Shown here in pieces: positions 43,910 to 57,062 of a DNA stretch of 64,000 nt. Positions within the stretch are counted from its first letter, which is position 1. Each line of letters begins with the position of its first letter. The translations under genes were made by a program, and so were the position numbers. The DNA lies in contig NC_053189.1 in the NCBI RefSeq assembly GCF_905163445.1, positions 12,666,001 through 12,730,000 of the forward strand, written 5' to 3'. The DNA is from Pararge aegeria. Lineage: Eukaryota > Arthropoda > Insecta > Lepidoptera > Nymphalidae. The notes beneath the pieces are model-generated. The model ran no database searches and was not told the DNA's origin. It saw only the letters and a list, made by a program, of their open reading frames with translations.

Positions 43910-44250
43910 AGAGGGCCACCAATCCACACTTGTCCTTAACCCCTTCTCATGGGAGGAGTGAATGTCTAGCAATTGGTTGAGTGGTAGGCTAAGGCCATGG
44001 CTAGTTACGCCCCTGCCGACAAAGACGGTACTGCGTAGAGTAGGTATAAACCGATTAGTTACTGGGTTTAATATACCAGGACAAGTCAGCCAACCACGCT
44101 GCCAAAACTTCCCATGTCCTCGGGAACATTGTGGAAAATTATCAAGCATGCAGGTTTCCCCACTGTTTCCTTCACCGTTGAAGCACTTACATAATATTTT
44201 ATTGTTTAAAACGCTCATAACTGCGAAAAGTCATAGATGCGTTGGCAAGT
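43910..44250. mobile_element. Mosaic of SINE-C (+), SINE-B (+) and SINE-C (-) pieces
   Basis: 43910-43982 has SINE-C landmarks on plus (CCACCAATCCACACTTG, CCTTCTCATGGGAGGAG, GCAATTGGTTGA). 43983-44085 has SINE-B landmarks (GGCTAAGGCCATGGCTAG, AAACCGATTAGTTACTGGG). 44130-44250 is SINE-C on minus (GCATGCAGGTTTCCC, TTCCTTCACCGTTGAAGC). The 96- and 104-codon open frames over this mosaic are accidental. Confidence 0.65.
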
Positions 44251-45440
44251 AAAACAGAAGCCTGTAGTGTGTAGCTACGCTATCAGAGCTTAAAATCATA
44301 ACTAGTGTGAAATTAAAGTAGTACTCACTCATTAATTCGATAACTACTATAATTACTACGAGTTAAGTAACACTTAGGTACAACATTTTGCTTTATGAGC
44401 GACACAAGCAATTAGTATTAGCAGTGTTTTGTCAAGTTGTTGTTCATTTATAAATAAATAACAAGACATTGATAATATGCTTTATCCTCAGTAGGTAACA
44501 ACGTTAGGCTTAAAATCGCTTAGCTACCATTCCAATGGTAGTCTAAGATTAGACTTGGAAGATAGTTTTAGTTTTAACCAAGACATTAAAGTGTCGTAAG
44601 TAAAACCGCTTAAGTATCGGTACAAAACTTGCAATTAAATTCACTACTTCTCTTTGACGGTAAACATATTTGCTGTATCTTAAATGTGTATTTTAGTAGC
44701 GTCGTGTAAAAAGAGCTCTTACTTATCGACTTTAAATGGTTTTAATTAAGAATACTTTAGGGTAAGTAAATGTGTAATAAGAAATATGAAAATCAGTTCG
44801 AAACCTATGTACGGTCTAAAACCGATCTTGGGTACCTTTTTTTTAATTTGGACAAAACGCAGACTAAATCGTGGGAAACAGCCTATTAATATTCAAATTT
44901 TCATAGTTTAAATTCGCGTGAAAATTGCAAGCACTCTTATACTACCAGTTATCTTTTACCATGACACAAAAGTAGTTTTATCATATAAGCGCGTTTATCA
45001 CGCGTTTATGTGAAAAGCATCATGCGATCTGTTTCCGATTTGACTACTAAAGAACAATTTACTACAGGGTAAATTTTGGTCTCTTATATTTTCTTTGCCC
45101 GTTCGTTTAAGATGTTTACCAATCTGTAGGAGACATATTTTATCATATCCACAGCGTAGTTGAGCGTACATAATTTGCGTTAAAGCTCCATAAAAATCCC
45201 GCATGAGAACAGCGGAATGGATAGAACAGGCCACATTCAGAATTGTGAAAAGAACTACTGAAAACGAATATAATACCCATCTGCGTATAAGAGAAATGCT
45301 TGAAATACAAAGACTGGTTTCTTGCGACACAATGTTTCTCTGGAAGCGCTTAAGTTACTGGCATTGAGTGAAGTTATTCTTTATGCTTTTCGATGATGCT
45401 GTGTCGTTAAAGGATCATTTTATTGTATTGTTTTGTTGTC
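44251..45440. other. Unique stretch
   Basis: No repeat recognised. A 110-codon minus-strand frame (44998-45330) has no recognisable family and no coding-like context. Confidence 0.4.
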
Positions 45441-45444
45441 TAGT

Positions 45445-45564
45445 AGGGGTATGACTACCATACTCCCTTATAGGTTAGCTCGCTACCATCTTAGACTGCA
45501 TCATCACTTACCACCAGGTGAGATTGCAGTCAAGGGCCAACTAGTAGTGGAATTAAAAAAAAAA
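45445..45564 (+). mobile_element. SINE-B, 3' end with poly(A)
   Basis: TAGGTTAGCTCGCTACCATC, TTAGACTGCATCATCACTTA, CCAGGTGAGATTGCAGTCAA, then about 10 A. This is the best copy for comparison with the LINE tail at 30865-30935. Confidence 0.85.
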
Positions 45565-46140
45565 TGTAATAACTATGATGTTATATTTATGTGAATCCTT
45601 CAAAAAGTTTATTAGAACTTAGTAAATAGTTTTCTAACTTAGGTAAGAGCTTTTAAGTTTGGTAGAAGCAATTGTAAACGACTCAGGGTATAAGGCATAA
45701 ATCAGTGAATAAGATCGAGCCATCGAGAATTCGTAACAAAAAACAGGTAGGTACCTACTTGCCTAAGAATTGCCTCTTGTCTTCCTAAACCTGCTTAACA
45801 ACTTGATCCTAATGCTAATGTTGATCTTTCTTCTCTATTCGTGGTACAGTTTACAGTGACTGCTTAGTAAAGCATTAGACTGTATAATGCTTCTTTACAT
45901 TTTGTACGCGGAGACGTATTTCTAGCTAGATTTTGTATCTTTGCCAGCGCCGTGGAAGTATCTCGACGGAGAAATAGAAATATTGCAGTATCGAACGTAA
46001 ACATGTTTACAGTTAGCTGGAGGATTAAAAAATACTGTTGGTAAACAATTATTCATTTCATGTAGTTTAAACTTATTTAAGAGCCGTCGGTATTTTCATA
46101 CCTCGATCTTTTTTTGTTCTAAAGCTCATCAGACGAACGT

Positions 46141-46238
46141 TCACCATCATCATATCAAGCCGTAACAGTCCCAATGCAGGGCACGGGTTTGAGAAGAGCC
46201 GAAGTCCACCACGCTGGCCCAGTGCGGATTGGTGAACT
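46141..46238 (-). mobile_element. SINE-C 3' fragment
   Basis: The reverse complement reads ACCAATCCGCACTGGGCC, AGCGTGGTGGACTTCGGC and ends in a GATGATGG tail. Head missing. Confidence 0.7.
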
Positions 46239-46605
46239 AACATTACTATTTTACTATAAGTGGATTTAACTCATGATGTAAGGCTCATGTAAAAGAAAAG
46301 TAAAGGAAAAATATTTTTCTACTTAAATATAGGTGCCAGAGGGAGTTTAAGCTATACAATGGCGATACACAGAACTTGGTACTTAGATCTGTTTTAATTT
46401 AATATGCTTTGATGATTGATTCAGACACAAGGTAAGTTAATCTTTTAGTTTCTCTGAAATACGAGTTCACCTAAAGTAAAACCGGGGTTGGATTGTATTA
46501 CATATACATTGTATGATAATCTTATGATTTTGAATATAGGGCGTTGTAGAGAACAGGATACAAGGGAAGCAGGACAAGTCTAAACAAATAAACTAAATAA
46601 AATTA
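46239..46605. other. Unique stretch
   Basis: No gene or repeat recognised. Confidence 0.4.
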
Positions 46606-46607
46606 AT

Positions 46608-46963
46608 AATAAATAAATAAATATACTACGACAATACACACATCGCCATCTAGTCCCCAAAGTAAGCGTAGCTTGTGTTATGAATACTTAGATAACTGAT
46701 GAATAATATACATAAATATACTTTTAATATACATTATACATATAAACACCCCGACACTGAAAACATTCATGTTCATCACACAAATATTTTTCAAATTTCA
46801 AAGTTCATTTATTACATGTAGGCCTAATATAAGCACTTTTGAACGTCAAGTCTGTCTGTTTGTCGAGGTAGAGTCACACCTCTCTATAGTTTCAGTTGTG
46901 GGAATCGAACCCACGAGCTTGGACTCAGAAAGCAGGGTGGCTGCCCACGACGCCAATCGGCCA
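46608..46963 (-). mobile_element. SINE-A interrupted by a LINE-D tail
   Basis: Complete SINE-A on minus. The body is 46608-46792 (CATCGCCATCTAGTCCCC, GCGTAGCTTGTGTTATG) and the head 46893-46963 (CAGTTGTGGGAATCGAACCC, CGCCAATCGGCC). About 100 bp of foreign sequence (46793-46892) separates them near the end of the tRNA-like part. Confidence 0.9.
46793..46892 (-). mobile_element. LINE-D tail inserted in SINE-A
   Basis: AAATTTCAAAGTTCATTTAT followed by TACATGTAGGCCTAATATAA and CACTTTTGAACGTCAAG matches the LINE-D 3' end at 30764-30825 and 15788. It post-dates the SINE-A it sits in. No clear target duplication seen. Confidence 0.75.
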
Positions 46964-47627
46964 CAAATTATAGTTTACTCGAATAGTAGGCTACACGCAG
47001 ACAAAACCGGCGCCAGTGCTAGTGTATTCATACCAACTACTCAAGAACCCACCTACTAAATAGTATAAAATAACTTTATCCTCTAAAAAACTAAAGAATA
47101 GTTGGGTTATGAATAGTGTGCAATGGTGGAAAATACGATCTAGGCACTTAAATCGACAAATGGCTACGTTGCAATTGACGGTGTATTAAACAGCTGCCTG
47201 CATGCCAAAATAGTACTGTATCCTCTATATAAGGAGGAGTTTTCATACACCGAGCTTTCGTATGCAACACATTGTTGTATCTACTTTAATTTAAACAAAA
47301 ATGACGACTGTCCGTATACTTTCGATATAAATTTTATTTCAGATGGCTTTTACTTTAGGTCTCGTAAAAAAGGCTCTTTCACACTTTTATTATGTTTTAT
47401 TTACTTTATTGATCATGCGCTCTGGAAAACGTATTGGTAAAAACGGTGAATGGAAGACTTAATAATTAACCGATTTAATTTGATTTTAGGTTAAGTTAAC
47501 CTTACACAGCCTTCACAAAAAGATACAATTAATCATACTAAATATGTTTAAGTGAACGGATAATTTATGGCCTTTACGAAAAATGCCATTTAAAAAGTGT
47601 TGCGGTTAAGTTAGGTTATTTTTCTTT

Positions 47628-47830
47628 TAATTGTGGCTGGTTACCACCTTACCAACAAAGACATACGAGTACAGACCGCCAAGCGATCCCGCGGGTTCCT
47701 GTACGATGCTGTTTAGGAACTGATTACGGTTATGGATCTAATATGACTGGATACCCCTAACAGATGACACCGTAACTATCTTAGACTGCATCCACTAAGT
47801 GAAATTTCGGATTATGCTTGAATAAAAAAA
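47628..47830 (+). mobile_element. SINE-B, 3' two-thirds
   Basis: GTGGCTGGTTACCACCTTAC, GTTCCTGTACGATGCTG, GATTACGGTTATGGATC, CTTAGACTGCATCCAC. Head missing; the A-rich tail is degenerate. Confidence 0.75.
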
Positions 47831-49205
47831 TATAAAAAAATTCAAATTTTTATTCAAGACTGTGTCAATGAATCAATATAAATTTTATAAAAGATCTCTA
47901 AAGACTATGTTTAATCTAAACCTATAATTCTACTAACTAACTAGAAATAGTTTTTTTTAGATGAAATAAACTATTGTGTAAGCTCACTAAAGTCGTCGGG
48001 TTGTCACGGCGCCTAGCGGGTTGCCAGCGCGAAACTTTTTCTTTGATAGAGTCCCAATAAATCTGCCCGAGACCGGCAATGCAGACTCCGGTGGACGTGC
48101 TCGCCGAATTTAGAAAATATTTGCACTTTTCTAAGAAAATCCAATTTTGTTTTCCACTTGCGATAAGTCAATCTGCAATATAAATGTTTTCTTGACTTCT
48201 ATAGGATTTACCTATTGAATACTGAATCAGACGACCGTAACTTTTACCTGCTTGCTTCAGATTCAAAACATATTTTATTTTCAAAGACTTGTGGCAATGA
48301 GCGATTTGGCTGGCTACAAGAAAATATATCTTTCGATTTTCAGATAGGATAAATATTGGGAATTACCTAATAATTTCCATCCATCTTTTTAATAAATATT
48401 TAAGTTGCTTCGTGATCGAAGGACGAACAAATAAACACTAATTCACAATAATTATAACCTACACTGTCCCCTAGATAAGTCTGTAGGTATCTATATCTCC
48501 GAAGCGAATACTCTGTGTTAGGAAAAATATAATCCTTTTCTCTGACTAGATCCTTCTACTAGTAGATGTGTAGTATGGAAACACCAAAGCAGTTATTTTT
48601 GAAAACAGTAATATGAAAAAATTAAGATCAAACAAATAACTATTTATGTGATACCAAGCCCAAGGTACGGAACCCTCAAAACGAGTCTGACTCACATTTT
48701 GCTGGTTTTTTATTATTTGGCTTTAACCTGCTGCGAAATTCGTTAAACCTAGCGTGTAGCTATTTATCAAATTTATTTGAGTCTAATACATTCCCTAAAT
48801 ACAATATTTATGTATTTTCAGACAGTTTCATACTTTGTTCGCGATGTCCTCTCAAGCGCTATACACATCCATTTTACTTTGACCCGCGAAAATCTTTATA
48901 TACCTCTCCTCGTTTCATTTTTATATACGCTAGGGATGCACGAGAGGTCTTGTTTGAGTGGTTGTAGAGATACGCGGAGTGGCGAATATGAATAATGCAT
49001 TTTTGTTTTGGATTTTTATGAGTAAAGTTTTGATTATTTTCAGTTCGGTGGCAAGTAGGTAGAGGTATATCTCTATCTACCCTGATTCTCTATTATCCGG
49101 GAAGGCGTTACACTTCAATGTGCAGAACGAATAATTGGCAAAACTCTCGTTCCATAGGCAGCTGAAAGAATCGTTTTGTTTTTTATTTTGTAACTGTTTT
49201 CAATT
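47831..49205. other. Unique stretch with a GC-rich block at 47985-48130
   Basis: The block GTCACGGCGCCTAGCGGG, CGAGACCGGCAATGCAG and GGTGGACGTGCTCGCCG stands out from its AT-rich flanks and is not repeated in the window. A candidate conserved non-coding element; no coding evidence. Confidence 0.3.
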
Positions 49206-49212
49206 GCGTACT

Positions 49213-49273
49213 GTACAAAACGACAGGTTTTCGTTTGAATCGAAAGCTCAAACGAAAACCTGTCGTTTTGTAC
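49213..49273. repeat. Perfect inverted repeat, 26-bp arms, 9-nt loop
   Basis: Arms 49213-49238 and 49248-49273 are perfect reverse complements (GTACAAAACGACAGGTTTTC...) around the loop ATCGAAAGC. No repeat family recognised around it. It is the longest perfect hairpin in the window. Confidence 0.97.
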
Positions 49274-50745
49274 GTCATGCATTAACAGAACTAATGTCGG
49301 TCAATTATACAATATACAATCGTTATTGCTATCGCCATTCTCCGGGACTGCCTTTGATATCCTGACTTTGTTATAAGGGCTAACTAACCTATCCTTAAAA
49401 ATAAAACATGATCTCAAAAAAAAATCATATTATGTATTTGTCATGAAAACTTTTTGAAGTAATTTAAAGAATATCATGTGTTTATAGTTTAGTTTCCATG
49501 AAAATATTTTTTCACTTTTGTTTGGTATAAAATAATAAAAATAACTCAATTTCAATTCAATTTCAGTTTATACAGCACAATACATAATGTTACATATATA
49601 ATACAATATCTAGAATTAATTTAATTATATAATGAAACGTAAGTACACTCTTTCTAGGATAGTTAATAAATTTAAGACCCACCTTTTTCCTAGGAGGCAT
49701 GTTTTATTAACGTTTGTTTATAATTGTTTTCGTCGCGCCTACTGGGGGTATAAATCAACGGAATAGGGAGCGAACGGGATAATAAAAACTACAAAAATAA
49801 GTAAGCAATAAATCGATCCCGCTACATTTATCATGTTAGTTATTGTTCTGATAGTGTGTACGAGTGTGCTTTATTTTACCTCATTTGAGACTAAGTACTC
49901 GTATGTACAGTAGTAGTCTGGTATGTTTATTTTATGAATTATTGGCGAAACCTGCTGAAAAGGAAACGATCCTTGACAAGGACGACTTGGGAATCTATTC
50001 TTTCTTGGTTAGCGTTTGATTATGTTAGATAGAATCTTAACTTACCAAGGTAAAACACAAAAACAAACAGGCAGGGCAAACTTGAGTAGGTACCATGAGA
50101 AAATAATTTGCACAATTTCTATTATAAGACAAGAAAACGTGTCGACAAATTTTTCGTTAGTTTGTAAAAAAGCACTAACTAAGCGAAACAGATGTAAATA
50201 TGTAAGTACATTCACATGTAAGCACATTTTTAAAATATTGTGAATCTGCAGCTACTTAAACACGCTGAGATTGAACGATTAAAGAAGTAATTAAGTATCG
50301 ACGCTCATTCTGTCGTTTCGACTCTCAAATTTGCATGTTAAACGAAGTTTAAGTTTAGTTTTTATTTTGCACCCCGTATTGAGATGCTTGCGTGAGTCGC
50401 CTTCGGTTAGCATAAACAAATACAGGGGAAACATTACCGTAATACTTTAAAAATAAGGGTGATAATCGAATAATAACGATCCAAATAATACCAATCAATG
50501 ATAGCCTTTTTAATTGTATTGTCAGCGTCAGGGTTAAGGCGTAGAGATTGCATGCTTTGATTTTGCAGTCACAATTTGAGTCCATTATCTTTGTCAAAAC
50601 CGAAAGCAATGTATAAAAAGCGTCTTATTTTATTGATACATGTATATCAATCAAAGTCAATTTTTTTAAAGTAAATTAGTAGTTTACCCAAACTAGTTTT
50701 ATAAAGCTGCTTAAAGAAAATATATTTTTGATTTATAAACTTACC
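49274..50745. other. Unique AT-rich stretch
   Basis: No gene or repeat recognised. Confidence 0.4.
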
Positions 50746-50747
50746 AG

Positions 50748-50945
50748 CTTCTGCCCGTGACTTTGTCTGCGTGGACTTGTTTCTAAAGCTTCGTTCGTTA
50801 ACAATTTTTAAACCTACCACGGGAACTATTGAAGAGATCGATATAAAAATAACATGTTCTTTTTCATAGCATAGGTGACATGCATACCAAATTTTAAAGC
50901 TGTCTGCCCTCGGCTTAGCTCGTAAGTACTTACTACTAAGTATAA
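50748..50945 (+). repeat. Dispersed repeat related to G (copy 1 of 2)
   Basis: CCAGCTTCTGCCCGTGACTT, AGCTTCGTTCGTTAACAATT, CACGGGAACTATTGAAGAG and CATGCATACCAAATTT match 59466-59705 in the same order. A very common lepidopteran repeat, class not assigned. Confidence 0.65.
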
Positions 50946-52110
50946 TGACTGCAAAAAATATAAAGATACCAAGAAAATTTAAGTTGACGAATTTTAATCA
51001 ATTTACAGTAAGGTACTTTACTTTACTTTTTAGGGAAAAAATGCAATAAAGACAACCAATATCAAATCTTTTGCCAGATAAAAATTATTAGGTCACTGAA
51101 AATAAGTTCTTAAAGTTGCAATCTTGAGTTTACAAACTGATTATTAAGAACGATTGGATATACAAACGACACAGTACAATAATCTTTTTTAATTCTGTAT
51201 TCATTATCATGTAGATTTGTTTTTACCAAAAAGGTAAAGGAACGTGAGAGTCGAATGTTCTTTAAAACTGAAAGACCACTACTGACAATTTTATTTACTT
51301 CCAACAAAAGCACATACAATACTTCAAAGAGTAAATAGAACAGTTTCATTTATTTTTAACTTTTTGTTCGTTGCAATTTAGCCTTGGTCACGTTAAGCGC
51401 TCTTACAGGGAAGGAAATAAATTACGTACTTACGTCGGTAAGCTATATTAAGCGACCCCAATTAGTCGAGATGTATGGTTATATAATATATATTTTGTTT
51501 TGAGGGGGAATCGATTCCACGTTTGCGGCCGTCGGTCAAGCATTAAAATATTAAGGGGCCTCCTAATCTACCATGATTGAATTTGCGTTTTCTACCCCCG
51601 ATACGCGATACCCCTAACTCTTTGAACCGATTATACCTATTTGTTAAGATATGCATTCAAATTAATCCGACATAGATTAATGATTGGGTATTGCTGCCCC
51701 CCAACCTTCGATATACGAAAAATATCTACTACGCCGTAGTTAGCGTACTCGTTTGATCCTTTTTACCATTATTCGGGTAAAAGTTGCATATAGTTTTTAC
51801 CTTTACTACGATAACAGTGCAGAGTTAACGTAGAAGTCAAGGAGTTACTTTTCTTCTGCTTTCAAAAGAAATCAGACTTATGTTGTAAAATTTCGGTATT
51901 GTTTATTTTAACTAAAATTAGTAGGTATAGGTATTGTATGTAAAGTGGTGACCATTTCAGTTACTAAACTAAACTAGATGGATTCTAAAGTCCAAAAATA
52001 GTGCTATCCTTGTCTGCAAAGAACATAATGGAAAGGATGGTAGATACTATTTTTAAATCTGCGCATATAAATAAGCTTATAGAAATTTGTGTACAAAACA
52101 ATTGACTCCA
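50946..52110. other. Unique AT-rich stretch
   Basis: No gene or repeat recognised. Confidence 0.4.
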
Positions 52111-52114
52111 GTGT

Positions 52115-52245
52115 ATTCATCAGTTTGTCTTTCTTTCACGTAGCAACAGACCAACGGAATTTTGTAGATTTTTTACACAGAGATAGCTACAAATTTATTC
52201 CCAAAATTATACTGTGCCCAAGTAATAAATCGAAAGTGCAATTAT
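52115..52245 (+). repeat. Repeat G, 5' fragment
   Basis: GTTTGTCTTTCTTTCACGTA, GCAACAGACCAACGGAATTT and TTTTTTACACAGAGATAGC match the usual start of repeat G. Confidence 0.5.
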
Positions 52246-52249
52246 GTTT

Positions 52250-55200
52250 TACTTAACCGAAAATTAAGCTTACTTTGCTATACTCCGCTAAAAGCAGGAA
52301 ATTCTGTATGGTGTAATTTATAATTTCTTCAATCTTTATCCAAACAAATCTTAGGCAGTACCCTCACTTAATTTTCTTAATAGGTATGTCAAGGTTCTCC
52401 GCAAAGTAACGCATGCTTCTATCCAATATTGCACTTAACTTCTTCACATGGAACACTTAATACATACCTACAGGTTACTTTAAAGAAGATTTATTGTTTA
52501 TGTTTCTTTAACGCAGCAACTGTCGCATTTATAGTATTTTACAATATTATATAGTTCGACGCCTTTGATTTCTTGGTAATCGTAAGACTTTCTCTTATAT
52601 AGCGTAGTGACATTGTATCGGTACAAGGGAACCTTACTGGCATCTTTTATACGGGTCTTCGCACTACCCTGCACTTACCGGAAGATCTGTCTAGACGGCT
52701 TCACCGGGCCTCTGTATGATTATACTTACTCAATGGAAGTAGGAATATTCAGTCAGTCATCTGAAGATTTTGGATTAGATCGATTATTGACATCACTTTA
52801 GAACCACCTTTATAACTTACTAAGTTTATGAAAGTAATGTTCGAGTTACCACCGAGAACCCGTAGTATATTATAAGCATATGAAATAAATCTAAAGGCCC
52901 GTACACAAAGCGTGCGGGCGTCCAGATAGCGCATCCAGCGCCGCGGAGAATGAAAATTAGCATTTTAATAAATACACACCCTTTGCAACACACCGTCTAT
53001 AAATCCAGCCTGATCTTTATAATCAAATTCAAACACATTACTCTTATTTTGTACGTGGAAAGCTGTGAAAATGGTTTGCTAGCTCTCCGGTTTTTGAAAG
53101 AAAATTTATACGCGCCGCCATTTACCGATATTTGGCCGATATATTCTGTTTAGGTTGTCGAACATTGTTATTTTGTGCGCTAAAAACTTTTAAGTAAGCT
53201 TACCTATTTATCAGAGAATATTTTAGTATCTCATAATAAAATAACAAAAGGTTACACGAATGTGTATGAACATTATTCATCGCTTACACTTAGCTAGATA
53301 TGATTGATTACATATGTAATATACATATATACATATCATAATAGAATAAAATTACTTAAATGAGAGTTTGCAATTATGTTCACCAGAAATTTTGTTCACG
53401 AAAGCTTTGGGAAAATATATCAAATGTTTATTCTCCGATGTAAAGTCTCACGCCCAATTGACACTTTGATGTTTGGTTGTAGGAAACCTTGCTGAAATAC
53501 TTTAAAATTCATTTCGAAGCCTTTCTTTTAAAATTTATCACTTTATCTTTGCCTATTCACATTTTTAAAGGCATAAAAAGTCAGTAGTCAGGTTCATTAG
53601 GAATATTTTCTAAAATTATAAAAGAATAAATGAAATTTATAACATAGCTGGTATTAAAAGTGTATTTGTTAATTCATCAATTGCGAATACCTTAATTATC
53701 ACGAAATCTATATAAAAGAAGCATTGTATGGTGAGTAGATATAAGAAGGTAGGTACTTACCTATGTTTAAAGATACCCTAGAATCACAGCGATATTTCTC
53801 GACTTCCAGCCAATCGGAAGCTAATTACACTTTTACCATTGTCCTCTGCTGCACTAAATCGCTGTACGTTAATAAATTATAGTGATCGGGTGCAAGTTTC
53901 AGGAGGTCAGAGGTGTTCAGGGGCGGTCCGCAATTATAGAGCGCAGAGCGAGTCTCCCTGGAAGCGACCACGTGCTAGAATAATGTAGATACAAAGAATA
54001 CTGAAAACTGAAAAAAAAACAACAAAGTTTAAAAATTATATTGTAAGTAGTTACGCGTATTTTGAGACGGGTGATCTATCTTTTATGCATTACGTTTTTA
54101 ATTTTTTGGAGACTATTAAATGCGTCATCATAAAAAAAACTTTTTGATTTTTATGAATATCTTGCATCTGCATAAACATTCTCTACATTAGGCCTAATTT
54201 ACAACATTTATTAAATAAAATATCGCTACCCCTATAAAACCTTAATTGTTCATAAATATTCTACTTTAACATATATTTAAAATACAAATAACTATGAGCT
54301 TAAAAGGAAAGAACCCGAAGCCGTTAATGAAGGAAAAAAATCACTTGACAATTTGACAAAGCTGCTACGAGTAGGAATGATATCATTTAGCTTAAATATT
54401 GGTAGCGGCATAAGTTAAATGAATGTACTGAGCCCTTACCCCTTACAACTTCAACTAAGTATAATGTTCTTTCTTATTTCATTATCCCATCAGATGTGGT
54501 GTGACATTTCAATCTAGATTTTACTCCGTTCCGTTATTATAATTTTATATAAAAAACCACAATTTTTAAATTTAAAACCACGTTACACACAAACATTTTT
54601 TACTCTGCGAAAATACATAAACTTAAGTAATTAAACCCAAGTTTCGATAACCTTGAACTAGGTACAATAAAGATAAGGATGTTAAATTCATGTCAATACA
54701 TTGCAGAGAATCATTATACGAGTACTACAACTTTTAATTGAAAAAGATAATTATATTTCTCATAACTACTTCTTTGTTAAACTGAATTTAGGCGCTCTAC
54801 ATACGTAGACACTTTTGGTTATCGTCAAGGGGCTCTGCAACGGACATCAGGCTGTAAAAATTATGTTTCAGAAGATTTCTAGCTAATTTTACACGTTTCA
54901 CAACGATCTTTCGATTGTAAGCAAGGATCAAGCTTTAGACCAAATATAATATGTAACGAGATAAATGAATTCATTTTAAGAGCCTAATGAGTACGTACTT
55001 TAATTTATCATGTGGGATCCAAGTACCGTATCGCAGATCTCAAAAAAAAATCGATAGTAGGTATTTTACACAGTGCCTACGTTCAAACCCGCATCTCATT
55101 ACTGCTACTACGGTGTCCCAGTTTTCGTATTTTCGTTGCTTGTATCGCTAGAGAAAGTAGCTTGTTACAAGGGCCCCCTTTTTTTGTTTTGTGACTAATG

Positions 55201-55595
55201 GTTTACGTGTTAGTAAAAATTACTCAGTTGCTAGAATGACTCGTGCCATTAACAAATGGAATATACGTTTGTGCTGTGCCTAAAAAAATAATACAGTCAC
55301 CAACATAGTAGAAAAGAAATACCCTTACACTTACAATAACAACCAAAGATACTGGTTTGATTGTTTATTTTGACTGGATTCAATCATAAAAAATACTGTT
55401 CACGTATAAGACTACGCATTTACATAAATAAACTTCATTCCTGATTCAATCTTATTATTTAAATGCTTACTTATTGTCTGCTGACTTTTGTGCATTTATT
55501 TTTTGTTAAGATTCATATACTTACCTATTTTGTACAATCAATCGTACATTTCGAACTCAGTCCCATCGAAGGGGTGGATGGATTGTTTAATCACT
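52250..55595. other. Long unique AT-rich stretch
   Basis: About 3.3 kb with no gene or repeat recognised. Positions 53885-53990 (GGTCAGAGGTGTTCAGGGGC, GAAGCGACCACGTGC) are GC-rich and may be conserved non-coding sequence. Confidence 0.4.
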
Positions 55596-55599
55596 AAGT

Positions 55600-55830
55600 A
55601 TCGGTAACATTTAGGAGTAACGTGCGATTTTAAGTTAAGCATTTATATATCTCTTGCGTTAACAGCGAAGGAAAATATCGTGAAGAAAAAAGTAATCTTC
55701 TCAAAGGCGTTTAAAGTCTACCGATCCGCTTATGGCCAGCATGGTGATCTATGGCCAAAACACTTATCATTCTTGGAGAAGACCCATGACCTCCTAGGAC
55801 ATAATGGGTCGATAATGATTACGATAAATT
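55600..55830 (+). mobile_element. SINE-C fragment, degenerate
   Basis: GGAGTAACGTGCGATTTTAAG, AGCGAAGGAAAATATCGTGA, GTCTACCGATCCGCTTATGG and TTGGAGAAGACCCATGACC. A deletion removes the usual CCTGCATG core. Confidence 0.7.
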
Positions 55831-55886
55831 GTACATTTTATATTGTGCTACTAAGGTTTATTGACACTAATTATTATAATATATTC

Positions 55887-56158
55887 GACGGCCGATCAGC
55901 GCAGTTTGCAGCACCCCTGCTTTCTGAGTCCAAGGCCGTGGGTTCTATTCCCACTACTGGAAAATGTTTGTGTGATGAGCATGAATGTTTTTCAGTGTCT
56001 GGGTGTTTATATGTATATATATTGTAAGTATTTATGTATGGTATTAATAAAAATATTCATCAGTCATCTTAGTACCCATAACACAAGCTACGCTTACTTT
56101 GCGGCTAGATGGCGATGTGTGTATTGTCGTAGTATATTTATTTATTATTATATATAAT
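55887..56158 (+). mobile_element. SINE-A, full length
   Basis: GACGGCCGATCAGCGCAGTT head, B box GGGTTCTATTCCC (one change) and complete body and tail. Very close to the family consensus. Confidence 0.94.
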
Positions 56159-57060
56159 AAGCAAACCCAAGTATCAATATTGCGGAAATAGTGGATTGCA
56201 TTGTTGATGGCTGTAAACTATCTTTGCTCTAAACCCCTCCCTTCTATGAAAGATAAGGCTGGCAATTATGATTATGATGTTTTAATAAACACACTCCGCA
56301 GTAACGAACTTTTTCATTTTATTGCACATGAATTATATAAAATGCAGAGTTTTTGAAGCATTTTCTACTGTTTACCATGTACCAAATAACGTTACATCAC
56401 TCAATATATACATATTGAATAGCCATATATATATTGAACCGAAGTACCTACTTTATCTGTAGGTACCAAGTTATATTCAGGTATCTTCGTATCGTCCGAG
56501 TCTCAAGCCTCAAAAGAACCCTTATTTATAACAAAATACCCACCGCCAGAATGCCATGAACAATGGCTGTTCAAATATCGTTAAAATTATTACTTGAAAA
56601 CTGTTCATTAATTTAATAAGAATTATCAGCAAATTTGTTAAAAATGCTAATCGATTTAATAAATTATCTGTGACATATCAAGTTGAAGATACCAAAAGTT
56701 TAATTATTTACCCACTTTATAAAAGTACTGTAAAACAAGTATGGTAATTTAGTATGATGATATAGTTGAGTATTTTTTACTGTTTAATAAAAGTTCTTGT
56801 CCCTTCCAGAAGCCCTAGTCTACGTCGGGGCAGCGTCACCCGCAGTAGATAAAGTAAAGGCTCGAGGCGTCACCCCTTGATTTATGCAGCAGCCCTTATC
56901 CAAGATTACGATGACCGCGATCCACTTGCTTAACTTAATAGTACAATGTATATTGCTGTACGTGCTATATGTATAAGAAGGGTACTGTGTGTCTCTTGAC
57001 TTTAGAAGTAAATGTTTACTAGCATATGTTACGTAGCTTTTTGCACAAATAAGTATCATT
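56159..57060. other. Unique AT-rich stretch
   Basis: No gene or repeat recognised. Confidence 0.4.
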
Positions 57061-57062
57061 TT

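Noticed and set aside
15788..46892. All four LINE-D ends lie on the minus strand
   Set aside because: Four copies are too few to claim an orientation bias.
55680..56027. 115-codon frame
   Set aside because: Spans a SINE-C fragment and the head of a SINE-A; not a gene.
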